From Platerodrilus igneus (Eukaryota > Arthropoda > Insecta > Coleoptera > Lycidae), in contig JARFIW010001104.1 in NCBI GenBank assembly GCA_036346225.1, positions 6,784,001-6,848,000 of the forward strand: 64,000 bases of DNA, in the 5' to 3' direction. Under the pieces are notes generated by a model. The model did not search any database. It was not told the DNA's origin and saw only the letters and a list, made by a program, of their open reading frames with translations. Below, one piece after another: positions 32,211 through 42,335 of the stretch. The first letter of the stretch is position 1, and the number at the start of each line of letters is the position of its first letter. Position numbers and translations under genes: made by a program.

Positions 32211-32793
32211 AGTTATGTATCCCCCATTTACCTATATATATTGATGTATTGAATCTAATATGAATTATTAGAAATTATTAAGTAAAAGTATAAGTTCAAT
32301 GCAACATTGTAACACAAGGATAACCCAGAGGTTATCGACAATTCATGTGAACGGACATGCAACTTTGCATCCGTGAGGGCAGTGATACTGCAGGTGGCAG
32401 GTCACAGGCGGTCAACAGACCGCAATTACTTAGAATTAAGTTGTTACATTGTATTAAAGTGTACAATTAAAGAGAAATGCAGACATGAGATCTGCAAGTT
32501 CTCACAGCCGTGTGAGGGGCAGGTTATTATAAAAGGCCCGGGAGCTCAATGCCCGGCAGTCAGTCTTCGAACTCCATACTTCGTTGTTCAAGCTACTCAA
32601 CCGAGTCAGTCTCCAAACTCCATACTTCGTTGTTTGAGCTACTCACCTGTACAATTAAATTATTTTTATTAATGTTATTAAGAACCAGTTATTCCAAATT
32701 CCAATGTAATTTCTGTTTAACTTAGTAAATAAAAAATGTGTTAAAGTTTCAAAGCTTTTTAAAAAACCAGCTCCAAAGGCCCGAACTTTAACT
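32211..32793 (+). repeat. E1 3' LTR
   Basis: This 583-bp copy of the 5' LTR differs by one base and two small indels. It is followed by CGCT, the right TSD copy, and then by G1 sequence on the other strand. Confidence 0.95.
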
Positions 32794-32797
32794 CGCT

Positions 32798-33600
32798 GCG
32801 TCGTTACATTCTAATTAAAAAAATTTTACCTTGTCCGGAATTATTTCCTTAACTTCTTCCCTATCCTGTATATCTGTATTTCATTCCTTCTGGTTGCACT
32901 GCCGCCTGGCCATGGCACGTATTACAACCATAATATTTTCTGCACATTTGGTTTGGTTAGTATTCATATCTTCTAGATCTTCTATAGTTAATCGCGACAA
33001 ACAGTCGGCTAGAACATTCCTGGTACCTGGGATATGCTCTATCTCAAAATGGTATTCCAATAAATCTAGCTTCATACGTACTAGCTTAGATTCTGTACCT
33101 CTGTTCTTTGACTCTCTGGTATTCTGTAGTTTTTACGTACACTGGTTCGTCATCTTTTAAACGTATTTTTTGCTTATAAAAATTGTTGACTGTAATCCTA
33201 TCTTCTTTTAATCCAAAAATATCATCGTATTCAACACATAAACTAGTAACCCCATCCCTTACATATTCTGGTATATCATTATTCAAATCAGCTAAGAGTT
33301 CGTCTTTTCGATTCTTACTATTTCCTTTTTTTATCTCAAATATTGGATAACGTTCTAAATTTTCGGTTTTTATATCGCTATAATGTAACTTTACTGTCTC
33401 GTCGGTATGTTTATTACACGAACGAATCCTGATTTCGAATACGTTAAAATACTAGCAAAAACTCCTTCTTTAGGTTCAGTATTTAAAATTAGTTTATCAC
33501 TATTATCTAAAAGTAAATTATTTAAACGCCTAATTACTTCCATTCTAGGTGGAATAATAAAAGAATCTGGTTCTGTTCCAGTTTCTATTGGTATTGTTGA
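32798..33600 (-). pseudogene. G1 RT-RNase H remnant with internal deletion
   Basis: On the minus strand, N-terminal RT sequence (VEYDDIFGLKEDRITVNNFYKQKI, DDEPVYVK, near 33290-33090) is followed almost directly by the end of RNase H (LLEYHFEIEHIPGTRNVLADCLSRL, near 33060-32985). The whole RT catalytic core, including the expected YxDD box, is missing, so more than 1 kb has been lost. It continues on the far side of E1 as the integrase. Confidence 0.82.
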
Positions 33601-33683
33601 TGACGTGAAATTACTTTGAACTGTTAGCGTCCAATCTTTGTAACTGATTTCACCTTGATATCTTACTAAAAAATCTCTACCTA

Positions 33684-33959
33684 TTATTCCATCAACACGT
33701 ATTGGAAATTGTCTTGTACTGTTTGAAATTGCTGTTGAAAATGACTATTTCCTGTTTCTATAGTTCCCGAAGTTAAACCTATTGTACTTAAAGTATTGTT
33801 CGTAATGCCTTTGATTTGACAATTCTGTACGAACAAAATTTTTTGGTGTGTACCGATTTTTTGTGCTTTAATCAGACTTATGTCAGCTTCGGTATCCACA
33901 ATAAGTTTGATTTCATGCTGGTTTGTCATTGATGTCCGTACTGTTATAAAATTGGACAT
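33684..33959 (-). pseudogene. G1 protease, active site altered
   Basis: This is a retropepsin-like fragment with IKLIVDTEADISLIKAQKIG. The family motif is DTGA, so the Gly next to the catalytic Asp has become Glu, which would be expected to abolish activity. It is followed by QCQIKGIT-like strand repeats of the fold. It is part of G1 pol. Confidence 0.8.
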
Positions 33960-34148
33960 ATGTAAATTAAACGTATATATTTTTATTGTTGGCTTGCCCC
34001 TTCCAGTTCCGGATGCTGGTGAGCTTGCTCGTTTCCCTGATCCTGGATTTCATAACTTTTCAATTACTGAGTGCGATTATTAAAACTTCGCCCTTTGTTG
34101 TTGAAATAATTTTTCTTTTGATTTGAGGCCATTTCGAATGGACCTGCA
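33960..34148 (-). pseudogene. G1 gag, C-terminal end
   Basis: On the minus strand it encodes an Asn/Lys-rich tail (NYFNNKGRSFNNR). It runs up to GACCTGCA (34141-34148), the target of the RTE block. The other side of the same reading frame is at 39582. Confidence 0.6.
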
Positions 34149-34549
34149 CCTTGCCGAAGTTCTAAATTACTAGAACAGGTGAAATGGCTTGCGTGTTCTG
34201 ATGAGCTAAAGAGCCAAACTACAGGTCCAACCAAAGTAGTAGGGTCGTTAGTGAGGAACCAGACTAAGACAGGTCCCCGAAAGAGGGCAGCGGCTCTTTC
34301 GGTACTTAGATTGGCAGAGACAATAGGGGTCGGTATGGCAGTCTAAGACACACTACCGCGATGTGAAAGGCAACGGGAAACCACCACATTATCTCCCAAG
34401 TACACAGCGTACTTAAATTGTAACAAACATGATGGCATTCTCTGGGGTAAAAGATTCCGGAGTTAAAATAGTCCCCCATTCGGATCTCCGGGAGGGGACT
34501 ACTTCGGAGGATGCGATCGGGAAGTTAAAATAAGAGTCGGGAACATTCT
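34149..34549 (+). other. RTE 5' leader
   Basis: This non-coding sequence includes GGCAACGGGAAACCACCACA, a stretch seen in many insect RTE leaders. Near its start, GAACA (34173) and TGTTC (34195) can pair and are followed by CTGATGAG, a hammerhead-like core, but the third core element reads CAAAC instead of GAAAC. Confidence 0.55.
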
Positions 34550-35220
34550 GCGAGTCGGAGCGTGGAATGTTAGAAGTATGAAGCAAGTAGGTAAGCTAGA
34601 GAACCTAAAATCGAAATGAATAGGTTATCACTAGACATAGTAGGGATCAGCGAAGTTCGGTGGCCAGAGGCGGGGGATTTTTGGAGTGGAGACTTCAGGG
34701 TAATTCATACAGGAGCAGAGGACGGAAATTTGGGTGTGGGGATAGTTATGCGGAAAAAGATAGGATACTGTGTAGAAAATTACTTACAAAAGAACGAAAG
34801 AGTACTCATGGTTAGATTAGAATCTAAACCGGTAAACACAGTAATAATACAAGTATACATGCCCACCTCTAGCTACAGTGACGAAGAGGTAGAAGCCATC
34901 TACAAAGAAATCGAAGACATATTAAGATACGTAAAAGGACATGAAAATTTAATAATTACGGGGGATTTTAATGCTGTGGTAGGTGAGGGTAGGGAAGGTG
35001 CGGTAGTAGGCTTATTTGGTTTAGGCACGAGAAACGACTGGGGAAATAGGCTGGTAGAATTTTGCGACAAGAACAATTTAATCATCACAAACACATTATT
35101 TCAACATCATGCTAGAAGACGATATACGTGGAAGATGCCAGGAGATATAGGAAGATATCAAATAGATTATATTCTTGTTAGACAATAGCTTAGGAATAAA
35201 GTAAAAGACTGTAGAAGCTA
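34550..35220 (+). pseudogene. RTE endonuclease domain
   Basis: This AP-type endonuclease of the RTE clade begins VGAWNVRSMKQVGKLENLKS (one shift at about 34613), with DIVGISEVRW carrying the catalytic Glu, LIITGDFNAVVGEG with the metal-binding Asp/Asn, and IDYILVRQ near the end; TDHNIVIMK supplies the final Asp-His. It nicks the target DNA. A stop at 35186 and a tandem duplication separate it from RT. Confidence 0.88.
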
Positions 35221-35225
35221 CCCAG

Positions 35226-35553
35226 AAGCAGATATAGATACTGACCACAACATCGTAATTATGAAGGCCGCACTTATATTTAAAAATCTGAAAAAAAGGA
35301 ACGGAAAAAGACACTTGGACTTAGAGAAACTAAAAGATAAAGATATTCAAGTAAGATTCGAAAAAAAGTCAAATGAATTGCTGAAGCAGAAGCAGATATA
35401 GATACTGACCACAACATCGTAATTATGAAGGCCGCACTTATATTTAAAAATCTGAAAAAAAGGAACGGAAAAAGGCACTTGGACTTAAAGAAACTAAAAG
35501 ATAAAGATATTCAAGTAAGATTCGAAAAAAAGTCAAATGAATTGCTGAATGAT
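35226..35553 (+). repeat. ~164-bp tandem duplication inside the RTE ORF
   Basis: The sequence from AGCAGATATAGATACTGACC to TCAAATGAATTGCTGAA occurs twice head to tail (about 35229-35385 and 35393-35549) with only a few differences. It duplicates the endonuclease end and linker and puts the RT part out of phase. Confidence 0.85.
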
Positions 35554-37561
35554 ATCGGGAAAATATCTGAAACTAAGGAAGTAGAAACAGAATGGAATAA
35601 CATTAAAACCAGCCTTGACATGGCGGCCAGAGATATTTTGGGGTATACACAAAAAGAAAATAATAAACCATGGATAACAAAGGATATCGTGAATTTAATA
35701 GAAGAAAGACGAAAATACAAAAATAAATCAGGCGAAACAGGAAAACAGAGATACAAAGCCATAAAATGGGAAATTATTCGAAAATGCAGGAAAGCTAAAG
35801 AACAATGGATTGATGAAAAGTGCAAAGAAGTACAAACTAAGATGGAAATAGGAAAGACAGACGAAGCATACAAATTAATTAGAATGAATTTTAGGGATAT
35901 AAAACCGTATAGCAAAAATATAAGGGACGCACAAGGAAACGTCATTATAGAAAACGTAGAGAAAGTGAGTAGATGGCAAGAATATATAGGGAATTTATAT
36001 GCAGGAGAGGAACTAACTGCATTAGAACAGGAATCAGACATTGAAAATGATGATTTGGGATATCCTATACTTCAAGACGAGTTTGAATTAGCATTAAAGA
36101 GTCTGAAAAATGGTAAGGCGCCGGGTACAGATAAGGTGCAAGCAGAAACTCTAAAAACCGCTGGACAAGCAGTAACAGAACGTCTCTTCCAACTTGTAAG
36201 CTATATGTATGAGACAGGCGAGATACCCAAAGATTTCAAACGTAGCATCATAGTAACTATACCAAAAAAGAAAGGCACGGATAGATGTGAAAATTTTCGA
36301 ACAATAAGTTTGACAGCACACGTGTCAAAAATATTAACTAGAATTGTGCAAAGACGAATGGAAAAACGAGCTGAAGAAATACTAAGAGAAGACCAATTTG
36401 GGTTTAGGCGAAACAGGGAAACACGGGAGGCTATTTTAGCTCTGAGAGTGATAATGGAGAAAACAATAGAAAAAGGGGAAAGCATCTATATAGGGTTTGT
36501 AGATCTGGAAAAAGCATTCGACAATGTAAACTGGAAAAAAATGTTTGAAATACTCAAAAAGATTGGAATGAGTTATAGGGATAGACGAATAGTACATAGC
36601 TTATACAAAGAGCAAACAGCAGTAATAGAATTAGAGCAGGAACGTAGAGAAGTAAACATTAGGAAAGGGGTGAGACAGGGATGTGCCCTATCCCCATTGA
36701 TTTTTAACTTGTACATAGAAGAGGCAATCAATACTGTCAAATGCAGGAATACGTTTGGAATTACTATGCAGGGACAAAAAATTGATATGCTTAGATTTGC
36801 AGATGATATAGCGGTATTAGCGTCTAGCAAGGAAGAGTTAGAAGCTGCTCTTAATGAAATGGAAACGGTTCTAACAGAGAGATACGGTATGAAAATTAAC
36901 AAAACTAAAACTAAAGTTCTAGTTTGCAAAGGTGGGGAAAATAAATCAAAAACAAGAATACAAGTATTTAACACGATCTTACAAGAGGTTAAGGATTTCT
37001 GCTACCTAGGAAGCCAAATAACGCAAGATGGGAAAAGCACAAAAGATATAAAACAAAGATTAGCACAAGGTCGTGCTACATTTAACAAGAAAAGCAACTA
37101 CTGTGCTCAAAGACCACAAACATAGAAACAAGGAAAAGATTGCTTAAAACATATGTGTGGAGCACAGCACTGTACGGCTGTGAAGCCTGGACAGTAGGAG
37201 AAGCGGACAAGAAAAGGTAGAAGCCTTTGAAATGTGGTGTTACAGGCGTATGATGAAGATATCATGGACAGACAAAGTTAAGAACGAAGAGGTACTAAAA
37301 TGGTAGGGAAGAAAGAAATATGTGGAAAACGGTAAAAATAGGAGAGATAAGATGATAGGCCACATACTACGGCATGAGGGAATAGTGCGGAATATATTAG
37401 AAGCAGAGATAGGAAAAAAGAGAAGAAGAGGCAGACCTAGATTAGACTACTGCACACAGATAGTAAAAGATGTAGGCTGTAGAGGTTTCAAGGAGATGTG
37501 TAGGCTAGCCCAGAATAGAAATCAATGGAGGTACGCATCCCACCAATCCCAAGATGGATAA
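35425..37561 (+). pseudogene. RTE reverse transcriptase and C-terminal domain
   Basis: A continuous 566-residue frame carries the RT motifs: LKNGKAPGTDKVQAETLK, EDQFGFRRNRETREAI, GFVDLEKAFDNVNW (catalytic Asp), GVRQGCALSPLIFNLYIE and LRFADDIAVLAS (catalytic DD near 36800). After a frame change near 37090, the typical RTE C-terminus follows: RDKMIGHILRHEGIVRNILE, KKRRRGRPRLDYCTQIVKDV and AQNRNQWR. RTE enzymes combine endonuclease and RT in one protein. The short 3' region ends near 37610 in ATGATGATTATTAT. Confidence 0.92.
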
Positions 37562-37810
37562 ACTAATGACGAAAAGATAACTGTGCTTAAACATGATGAT
37601 TATTATAAGTAGCTACAAGAATTGGTTGGGCAATATTCTCGAATAATGTTAATTGTGTGAAATGATTTACTGGAAAACCATTATTTCGGCAAATGTCTAA
37701 GTGTTGGGGGAACTTGGTAGCCACAGGTTGCTTAACCTCCTTCACTGAATCTCGGTAAAATAGGGTATAAAATTAGAAAACGATAGAAAGGGAACGAGCT
37801 GAATACACAT

Positions 37811-38804
37811 ACTCCCTGAAAAGAAGAAAAAGAAGAAAACCACCAAAAACGCAAAATCAAAGTAGCTGCTTATATAACCCTACATAAAAATAACTGAGTT
37901 GCAAACGAATCCGTGACTTTCAGTAAACAATGGATTCCATTACTAAAAGAAATAACAAATGAAAATCAAATGCCCACAATATCTAGGTAGCATTGCAAGT
38001 TTTTCCTGGGTTTTCCTTGCAATATTAACATGAAATACAGCCTACATACATGATTTCTATTTATACATAAAATAACTAATTACATAAAAATAAGCATATT
38101 AACAATCCTTGTAAAACAGCATTGGTATCTGACAAGTATAAATCCACAATAAGGTTACCTCAAAACCATATACAATCTCTGTTGAACAGTATTGGTATCT
38201 GACAAGTGTAAACCCGCCATAGGGTCGCCTCAGATCCATATACAATCTTCATAGAACAACATTGGTATCTGACAAGTGTAAACCCGCCATAGAGTCGCTT
38301 CAGAACCATGTTAAAATATAGCAAAGAGGTAACTTAAATCATAATGAATTTTCCCCCTCAAAATAAATATAAAAAAACGACTACTTAAGCCTTTCAATAA
38401 TGCAATCGCACACTTCTTTAATAACCATCCTCTCAATTGTATAAATAGAAACATGTTAAAAAATGTTTTCCAATTCCAAGTTATAGAATTTATATGAAAT
38501 TCACCAATAAAAATTAATCAGCTGATTTCACGTTAAGCGTATTGGCTACCTAAAGAAAGCCGATCCCAGGTCGCAACACAAATTGAAGGTAATCATTCTG
38601 TTAAACTTTAAAAATTTTTGCTTAGTATACTCAAACCAAATATTTCAAACATAAATAAATCAAAGTCACCTTCAATTTATGTCATAAATGTCAAACTTGA
38701 AGTTTTTTATTATTATTTTGACAACGATCCTAGGTCATGGATCGAAACGTAAATAAAGTTGATTTTAAAAACTATGAGTGGTTTAATTCCCAAAGAAGAT
38801 TAAC
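37811..38804 (+). mobile_element. 994-bp retroposed element with 12-bp TSD
   Basis: The flanks CTGAATACACAT (37799-37810 and 38805-38816) are identical. The element is non-coding. It starts ACTCCCTG, includes three copies of a 70-bp minisatellite, a small inverted-repeat segment (AAATTGAAGGT near 38580, ACCTTCAATTT near 38668), and ends with the hammerhead-like hairpin and ...TTTAATTCCCAAAGAAGATTAA. The long TSD suggests target-primed insertion. Its family is not recognised, but the terminal part recurs at 4690 and 40181. Confidence 0.75.
38102..38311 (+). repeat. Three 70-bp minisatellite units
   Basis: ATTGGTATCTGACAAGT begins each unit at 38121, 38191 and 38261; the units share AAACCCGCCATAGGGTCGCCT-like and CCATATACAATCT segments. 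Confidence 0.85.
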
Positions 38805-38816
38805 CTGAATACACAT

Positions 38817-39573
38817 GCTGTGTGAGAATTTCAGGGAACTATGTAGGCTAGCTCAGAATATAAATAAGTGCAGGTACGTGTCCAACCAGTTTTGAGACGG
38901 AAAACCTAATGGCTGCAAAATACCTGCAACTAATGTTGACTGTGCGAAAAGATAAATTGGAAAATATATTAAATCGCCAAATGGTTAAGTATTGGGGGAA
39001 CTTGGCAGCCACAGACTGCTTACCTCTCTTCACAACCATTGAAGGTCGGAGAAATAGGGCATATAACTGTAAAACAATAGAAAGTGATCGAACTGCATCT
39101 AACAAGAAAGAACATCGCCTATGAGGAAAGACAACAAACATAGAATAAGAAGAAAATTGTTGAAAGCATATGTGTGGAGCACAGCAAAGTATTCCTATGA
39201 AATACGGGAAGTCTGAAACGCAGACAGAAAAACGGTTGCAGCCTTTTGAAATGATGTGCTTCAGATGTATGAGGACGATAGCATGGACAGACAAAGATAA
39301 TAACAAATAAGTTACAGAAATAGTAGGGGAACAAGGATATCTGGGGAAAAAGAGAAATAGTAAGGCGGAATACGTTCTAAGGCATTTTTGGGGAATAGTA
39401 TGTGATATATTACAAGCAGAGATAGGAAAAAAGAGGTAGATGTTGACATAGACCAGACAGTTATAGATGCAAACTGTGCATATTTCAGGGAAATCTGTAG
39501 GTTAGTTCAGAATAGGGAACAATGATGGTACGCGTCTAACCAGTTCTAGAACTGAAGACCTAATGATGATGAT
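38817..39573 (+). pseudogene. Two diverged RTE 3'-end segments
   Basis: Segment one (to about 39115) repeats the RTE end (GGGAACTATGTAGGCTAGCTC) followed by a ~200-bp unit also found at 37620-37800 (GTATTGGGGGAACTTGG). Segment two (39116-39573) repeats about 450 bp of the RTE C-terminal coding region (ATGTGTGGAGCACAGC, AGACAAAGATAA) with many stops and the ATGATGATGATGA tail. Confidence 0.7.
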
Positions 39574-39581
39574 GACCTGCA

Positions 39582-41206
39582 TTGTTATTAGATATTTTGT
39601 AATTTCTCCAACTGTTGCGTTGAGCGTGATAGTTTCTATTCTGGTCGCGTATACAGTTATTTGCTGCATGCGTAAAGTTTCTACTTAATCTTGACTTACC
39701 TTGATAGTAGTTATAAGTAGAGCTAGAGTGTTTGTTTCTCGGTGCATTTGTTGACTTGGAATATAACACTGTCGTATTGTTTCTGTCGTTTGCTGACGTA
39801 ATGTTTATATATTTGGTGATCACATCTTCCACGTTGGTGAAAGTACCTGCTTGCATGATCAATTTAACATCATGATTTATTGCGTTCTCAATCATGCTCT
39901 TTACAACGTGTTTGGTCGCATGACTTCCTGCAACTTCAATGGGGGGTGCCTTCTGAAATGTAGACTCGTCTTAGTTGTGATGCTAACTCATCCAATTCAC
40001 TGGCATACTGTGTATTTGTTTTTCCGTGCTGGCCTAATTGCATAACCTTGTAGTAAACTAAATCTGAATTTTCTGGTTTAATTCCTTTCTTTAATTTTGA
40101 AACAATGGTATTAAAATCATCTTCATTTTAAATTAGATCCCTAGCCTTTCCAGTAAGTTTAGATCTAAGGTATATTGCTGTCTTCTTAATCTTTTTTGGG
40201 AATTAAACCACTCATAGTTTTTAAAATCATCTTTATTTATGTTTCGATCCATGACCTAGGATCGTTGTCAAAATAATAAAAACTTCAAGTTTTAAAAACT
40301 ATGAGTGGTTTAATTCCCAAAGAAGATTAAGAAGAATGCTAAACAAACCACAACAAACATACAGGGAGTATATTGCTGCATTCCTCTCGTTGCCTTCTGT
40401 CGAAGTTTGAGCATTTTTATGGAATACAAAAATGCGGGCCTATTAGCTGACGACCCGTCGAAATTTGAAAACATTATTCGACTCGCAAAATTGAAAAATT
40501 CTACTGCGCTTATAGACATGTTTATAGTGGTTTTATTGATTTTGGTTTCTAAACATTTATGTTTCTCCAAACTTTCTTTACGTATTTTAATTGTGGTTTG
40601 AATTTCCGTAATTTTTTGATCTATTCTTGACCTTAATACTCTTACTAAATTTTCTTCTTCAGGTGTAAGTTCGTTTTTCTTTAGCTTTTTGGTTGCGGTG
40701 TCACGTAATTCCCTTAACCTATGTTCAAAAATAGCTACTTGAGACGATTTACTAACAAAATAACTGATGCTTTGAAAATTATCGTTATAATCTGCTTCTA
40801 CTATATCGTAAAACTCTTAAAGTTCTGTCAATAATTTTCGAAAAATTTCCCCTATTGGAAACATATAATGCTCTGTATTTATACTCTTGTCACACAACAA
40901 ATCTTCCTGTGATAATCGTGAAAGGAGAATCCGTTCGATGCTCGAAAGTTTTACATCAATTTCTTTACAAAAATTATTTAATTGGTTTTTAAAATCTACT
41001 TCTAACTATTCCCTTCTAAAACTTAGTTTTAATGAATCAAAATAAATTCTATTTGCTTGTAACTCAGAATATTTGCGCTTCTTCGCTACTATGTTTAATC
41101 TAGCTTGCGCGTTTTGTTTCCTAAGATTAATTAAATTTAAATCTAATAGATTATCAAATTCTTCTAAACTGTTATACTGCTTATACGACATTCCATAATG
41201 AAACTA
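39582..41206 (-). pseudogene. G1 gag
   Basis: Read on the minus strand from about 41191, the first part is Lys/Gln/Leu-rich with coiled-coil character (SLEEFDNLLDLNLINLRKQN; later FEHRLRELRDTATKKLKKNE). It leads into a Ty3-type capsid region: FSNFDGSSANRPAFL near 40460, then, beyond a 188-bp insertion, YLRSKLTGKARDLI near 40150 and a polar Asn/Arg-rich tail (39895-39582). Stops and shifts break it in several places. No CCHC knuckle is visible. The C-terminal end is at 33960-34148 past the RTE block. Confidence 0.7.
40181..40368. mobile_element. 188-bp foldback-like retroposon with 10-bp TSD
   Basis: TATATTGCTG flanks both sides (40171-40180, 40369-40378). The sequence from 40185 to 40229 and its complement at 40292-40334 form long arms; between them lies the minus-strand hammerhead-like hairpin (GGATC-taggtcat-type stem at 40246-40263). 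It ends CATACAGGGAG. It is the same family as the ends of the 4690 and 37811-38804 elements. Confidence 0.75.
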
Positions 41207-41279
41207 ACCTATTACACTTTAAAATTCTAAAAATGATTTGTTTAATTAACAAATAATTGCTTAGCGATTTCATACTTTA

Positions 41280-41570
41280 TTACAATGGTACGACACTTTG
41301 CGTTACTTCACCTCTTCGTATATTTGTAATTTCAATTTGTTGTCGCATAATTTGCATTTTTGCAGCTCTATTCTGATTACTCAATTTTTTATATTTACTT
41401 ACTAAAATGTATATGAAAACTATTATAATTAGAACAACTATAGTAATTAATAAATAATCCAATACTTTTAAACAGTTATTTAATTCTTGCGTAGCACTAT
41501 TGGTGCCTACTCCCGCAGCTTGCACAATAATTTCTTCTTGTTTGGACTGCGTGGTGCCCATACTAACCAT
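41280..41570 (-). CDS. G1 small membrane protein ORF upstream of gag
   Basis: This intact ORF of 96 codons is the first after the G1 5' LTR. Met-4 begins MGTTQSKQEE, which fits an N-myristoylation signal (MGxxxS/T). A strong membrane segment, YLLITIVVLIIIVFIYILV (residues about 39-57), is followed by a basic stretch with KYKK and coiled-coil-like MQIMRQQIEITNI. Small 5' ORFs of this kind are not part of the standard gag-pol set. The function is unknown; membrane targeting of an assembly factor is one possibility. Confidence 0.6.
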   Translation of the reverse strand: MVSMGTTQSKQEEIIVQAAGVGTNSATQELNNCLKVLDYLLITIVVLIIIVFIYILVSKYKKLSNQNRAAKMQIMRQQIEITNIRRGEVTQSVVPL

Positions 41571-41825
41571 GAATTCGACAAATTTCTCAAAATAAATATT
41601 TCTTAATTCTACAGCGGTATATTGTAATCGGATAACTATTCAGCTTAAAACTTCTCTGCATACTAATCTAGCCAATTACTTACAGTTTGTCGTGGCGGTG
41701 GCATACATAACTTATTAGAATTTCTTATCTATATTCCTTAATGTACTGGAGATACATACAACGCCTGGTTGATAGATTATGGACTAGCAGACTTCGCAGA
41801 ATCATTTGGGCTGGCAGGATCAGTT

Positions 41826-41843
41826 GGGCCGGCAGAGTCGCCA
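41826..41843 (-). promoter_or_regulatory. G1 primer binding site
   Basis: On the minus strand TGGCGACTCTGCCGGCCC follows the 5' LTR end (..CATCACA). TGGCGAC starts are common for Ty3/gypsy primer sites. The matching tRNA was not determined. Confidence 0.7.
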
Positions 41844-42203
41844 TGTGATGTGGTTCGCCTTTGTTAAACTAAATCGCCAACATCCACACACCTATATACT
41901 AATGACTTGAAGAAAACACATCTGACTGTATATATTTATCTAACTTAATTCACAGAGTAACAATAATCTTTCTATGCGTACTACTACTTTGCTCCCCTCA
42001 TTCTACAGTCTGTACTATAATTATAATTATTATTGTTTTTGTTATGCACTTTACTGAAATATATAACCTTAAGTAGGTAATTAGGGAACGCTGACAACTA
42101 ATAACAATATTACATTAAGTAGTTCTGTAGTTCAGGGTATTGCAGAATGATGTACACAACATTCCTATGTTACTAGGTTAGATTGATTAATAATTGCTCT
42201 ACA
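41844..42203 (-). repeat. G1 5' LTR
   Basis: This is the 360-bp partner of 6815-7169, differing by scattered substitutions and a few small indels. The flank CACT (42204-42207) compares with CTCT at 6811-6814. Confidence 0.88.
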
Positions 42204-42335
42204 CACTTCCGAACGAGAGCGTATTGTTGTGAAAAATGCTCGCCTAACATTTTTCAAGCGGACCGTGTCGGGATTCGAACCCGTGACCTTAGGCGTAGTA
42301 GTCACCGCATACCAATTACGCCACGTAGCCGCCCT
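42204..42335 (-). mobile_element. SINE copy b, 5' half with tRNA-like head
   Basis: This is the missing half of SINE b. On the minus strand the tRNA-like head (42330 to 42259) shows TGGCGTAATTGG and the perfect B box GGTTCGAATCC. It is followed by the body up to the G1 LTR. The flank AACCGATATAATCC (42336-42349) is the SINE target copy within FB1. Confidence 0.85.

Larger units (their letters stand above)
34149..39573 (+). mobile_element. RTE-type LINE block in G1 gag
   Basis: GACCTGCA flanks both ends (34141-34148, 39574-39581). The block begins with an RTE-like 5' leader, holds one nearly complete coding region (34550-37561), then two further diverged 3'-end segments (38817-39115, 39116-39573), and ends in ATGATGATGAT, the short tandem tail typical of RTE. 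A 994-bp retroposon (37811-38804) is inserted between. Either one RTE copy acquired tandem 3' duplications or two copies merged. Confidence 0.8.

Noticed and set aside
38102..38311. CRISPR-like array
   Set aside because: Three 70-bp tandem units without spacers, in a eukaryotic retroposon; a minisatellite.
42259..42330. Second tRNA gene on the minus strand
   Set aside because: Same SINE head; the cloverleaf is incomplete and it is followed by the SINE body, not a tRNA 3' end.
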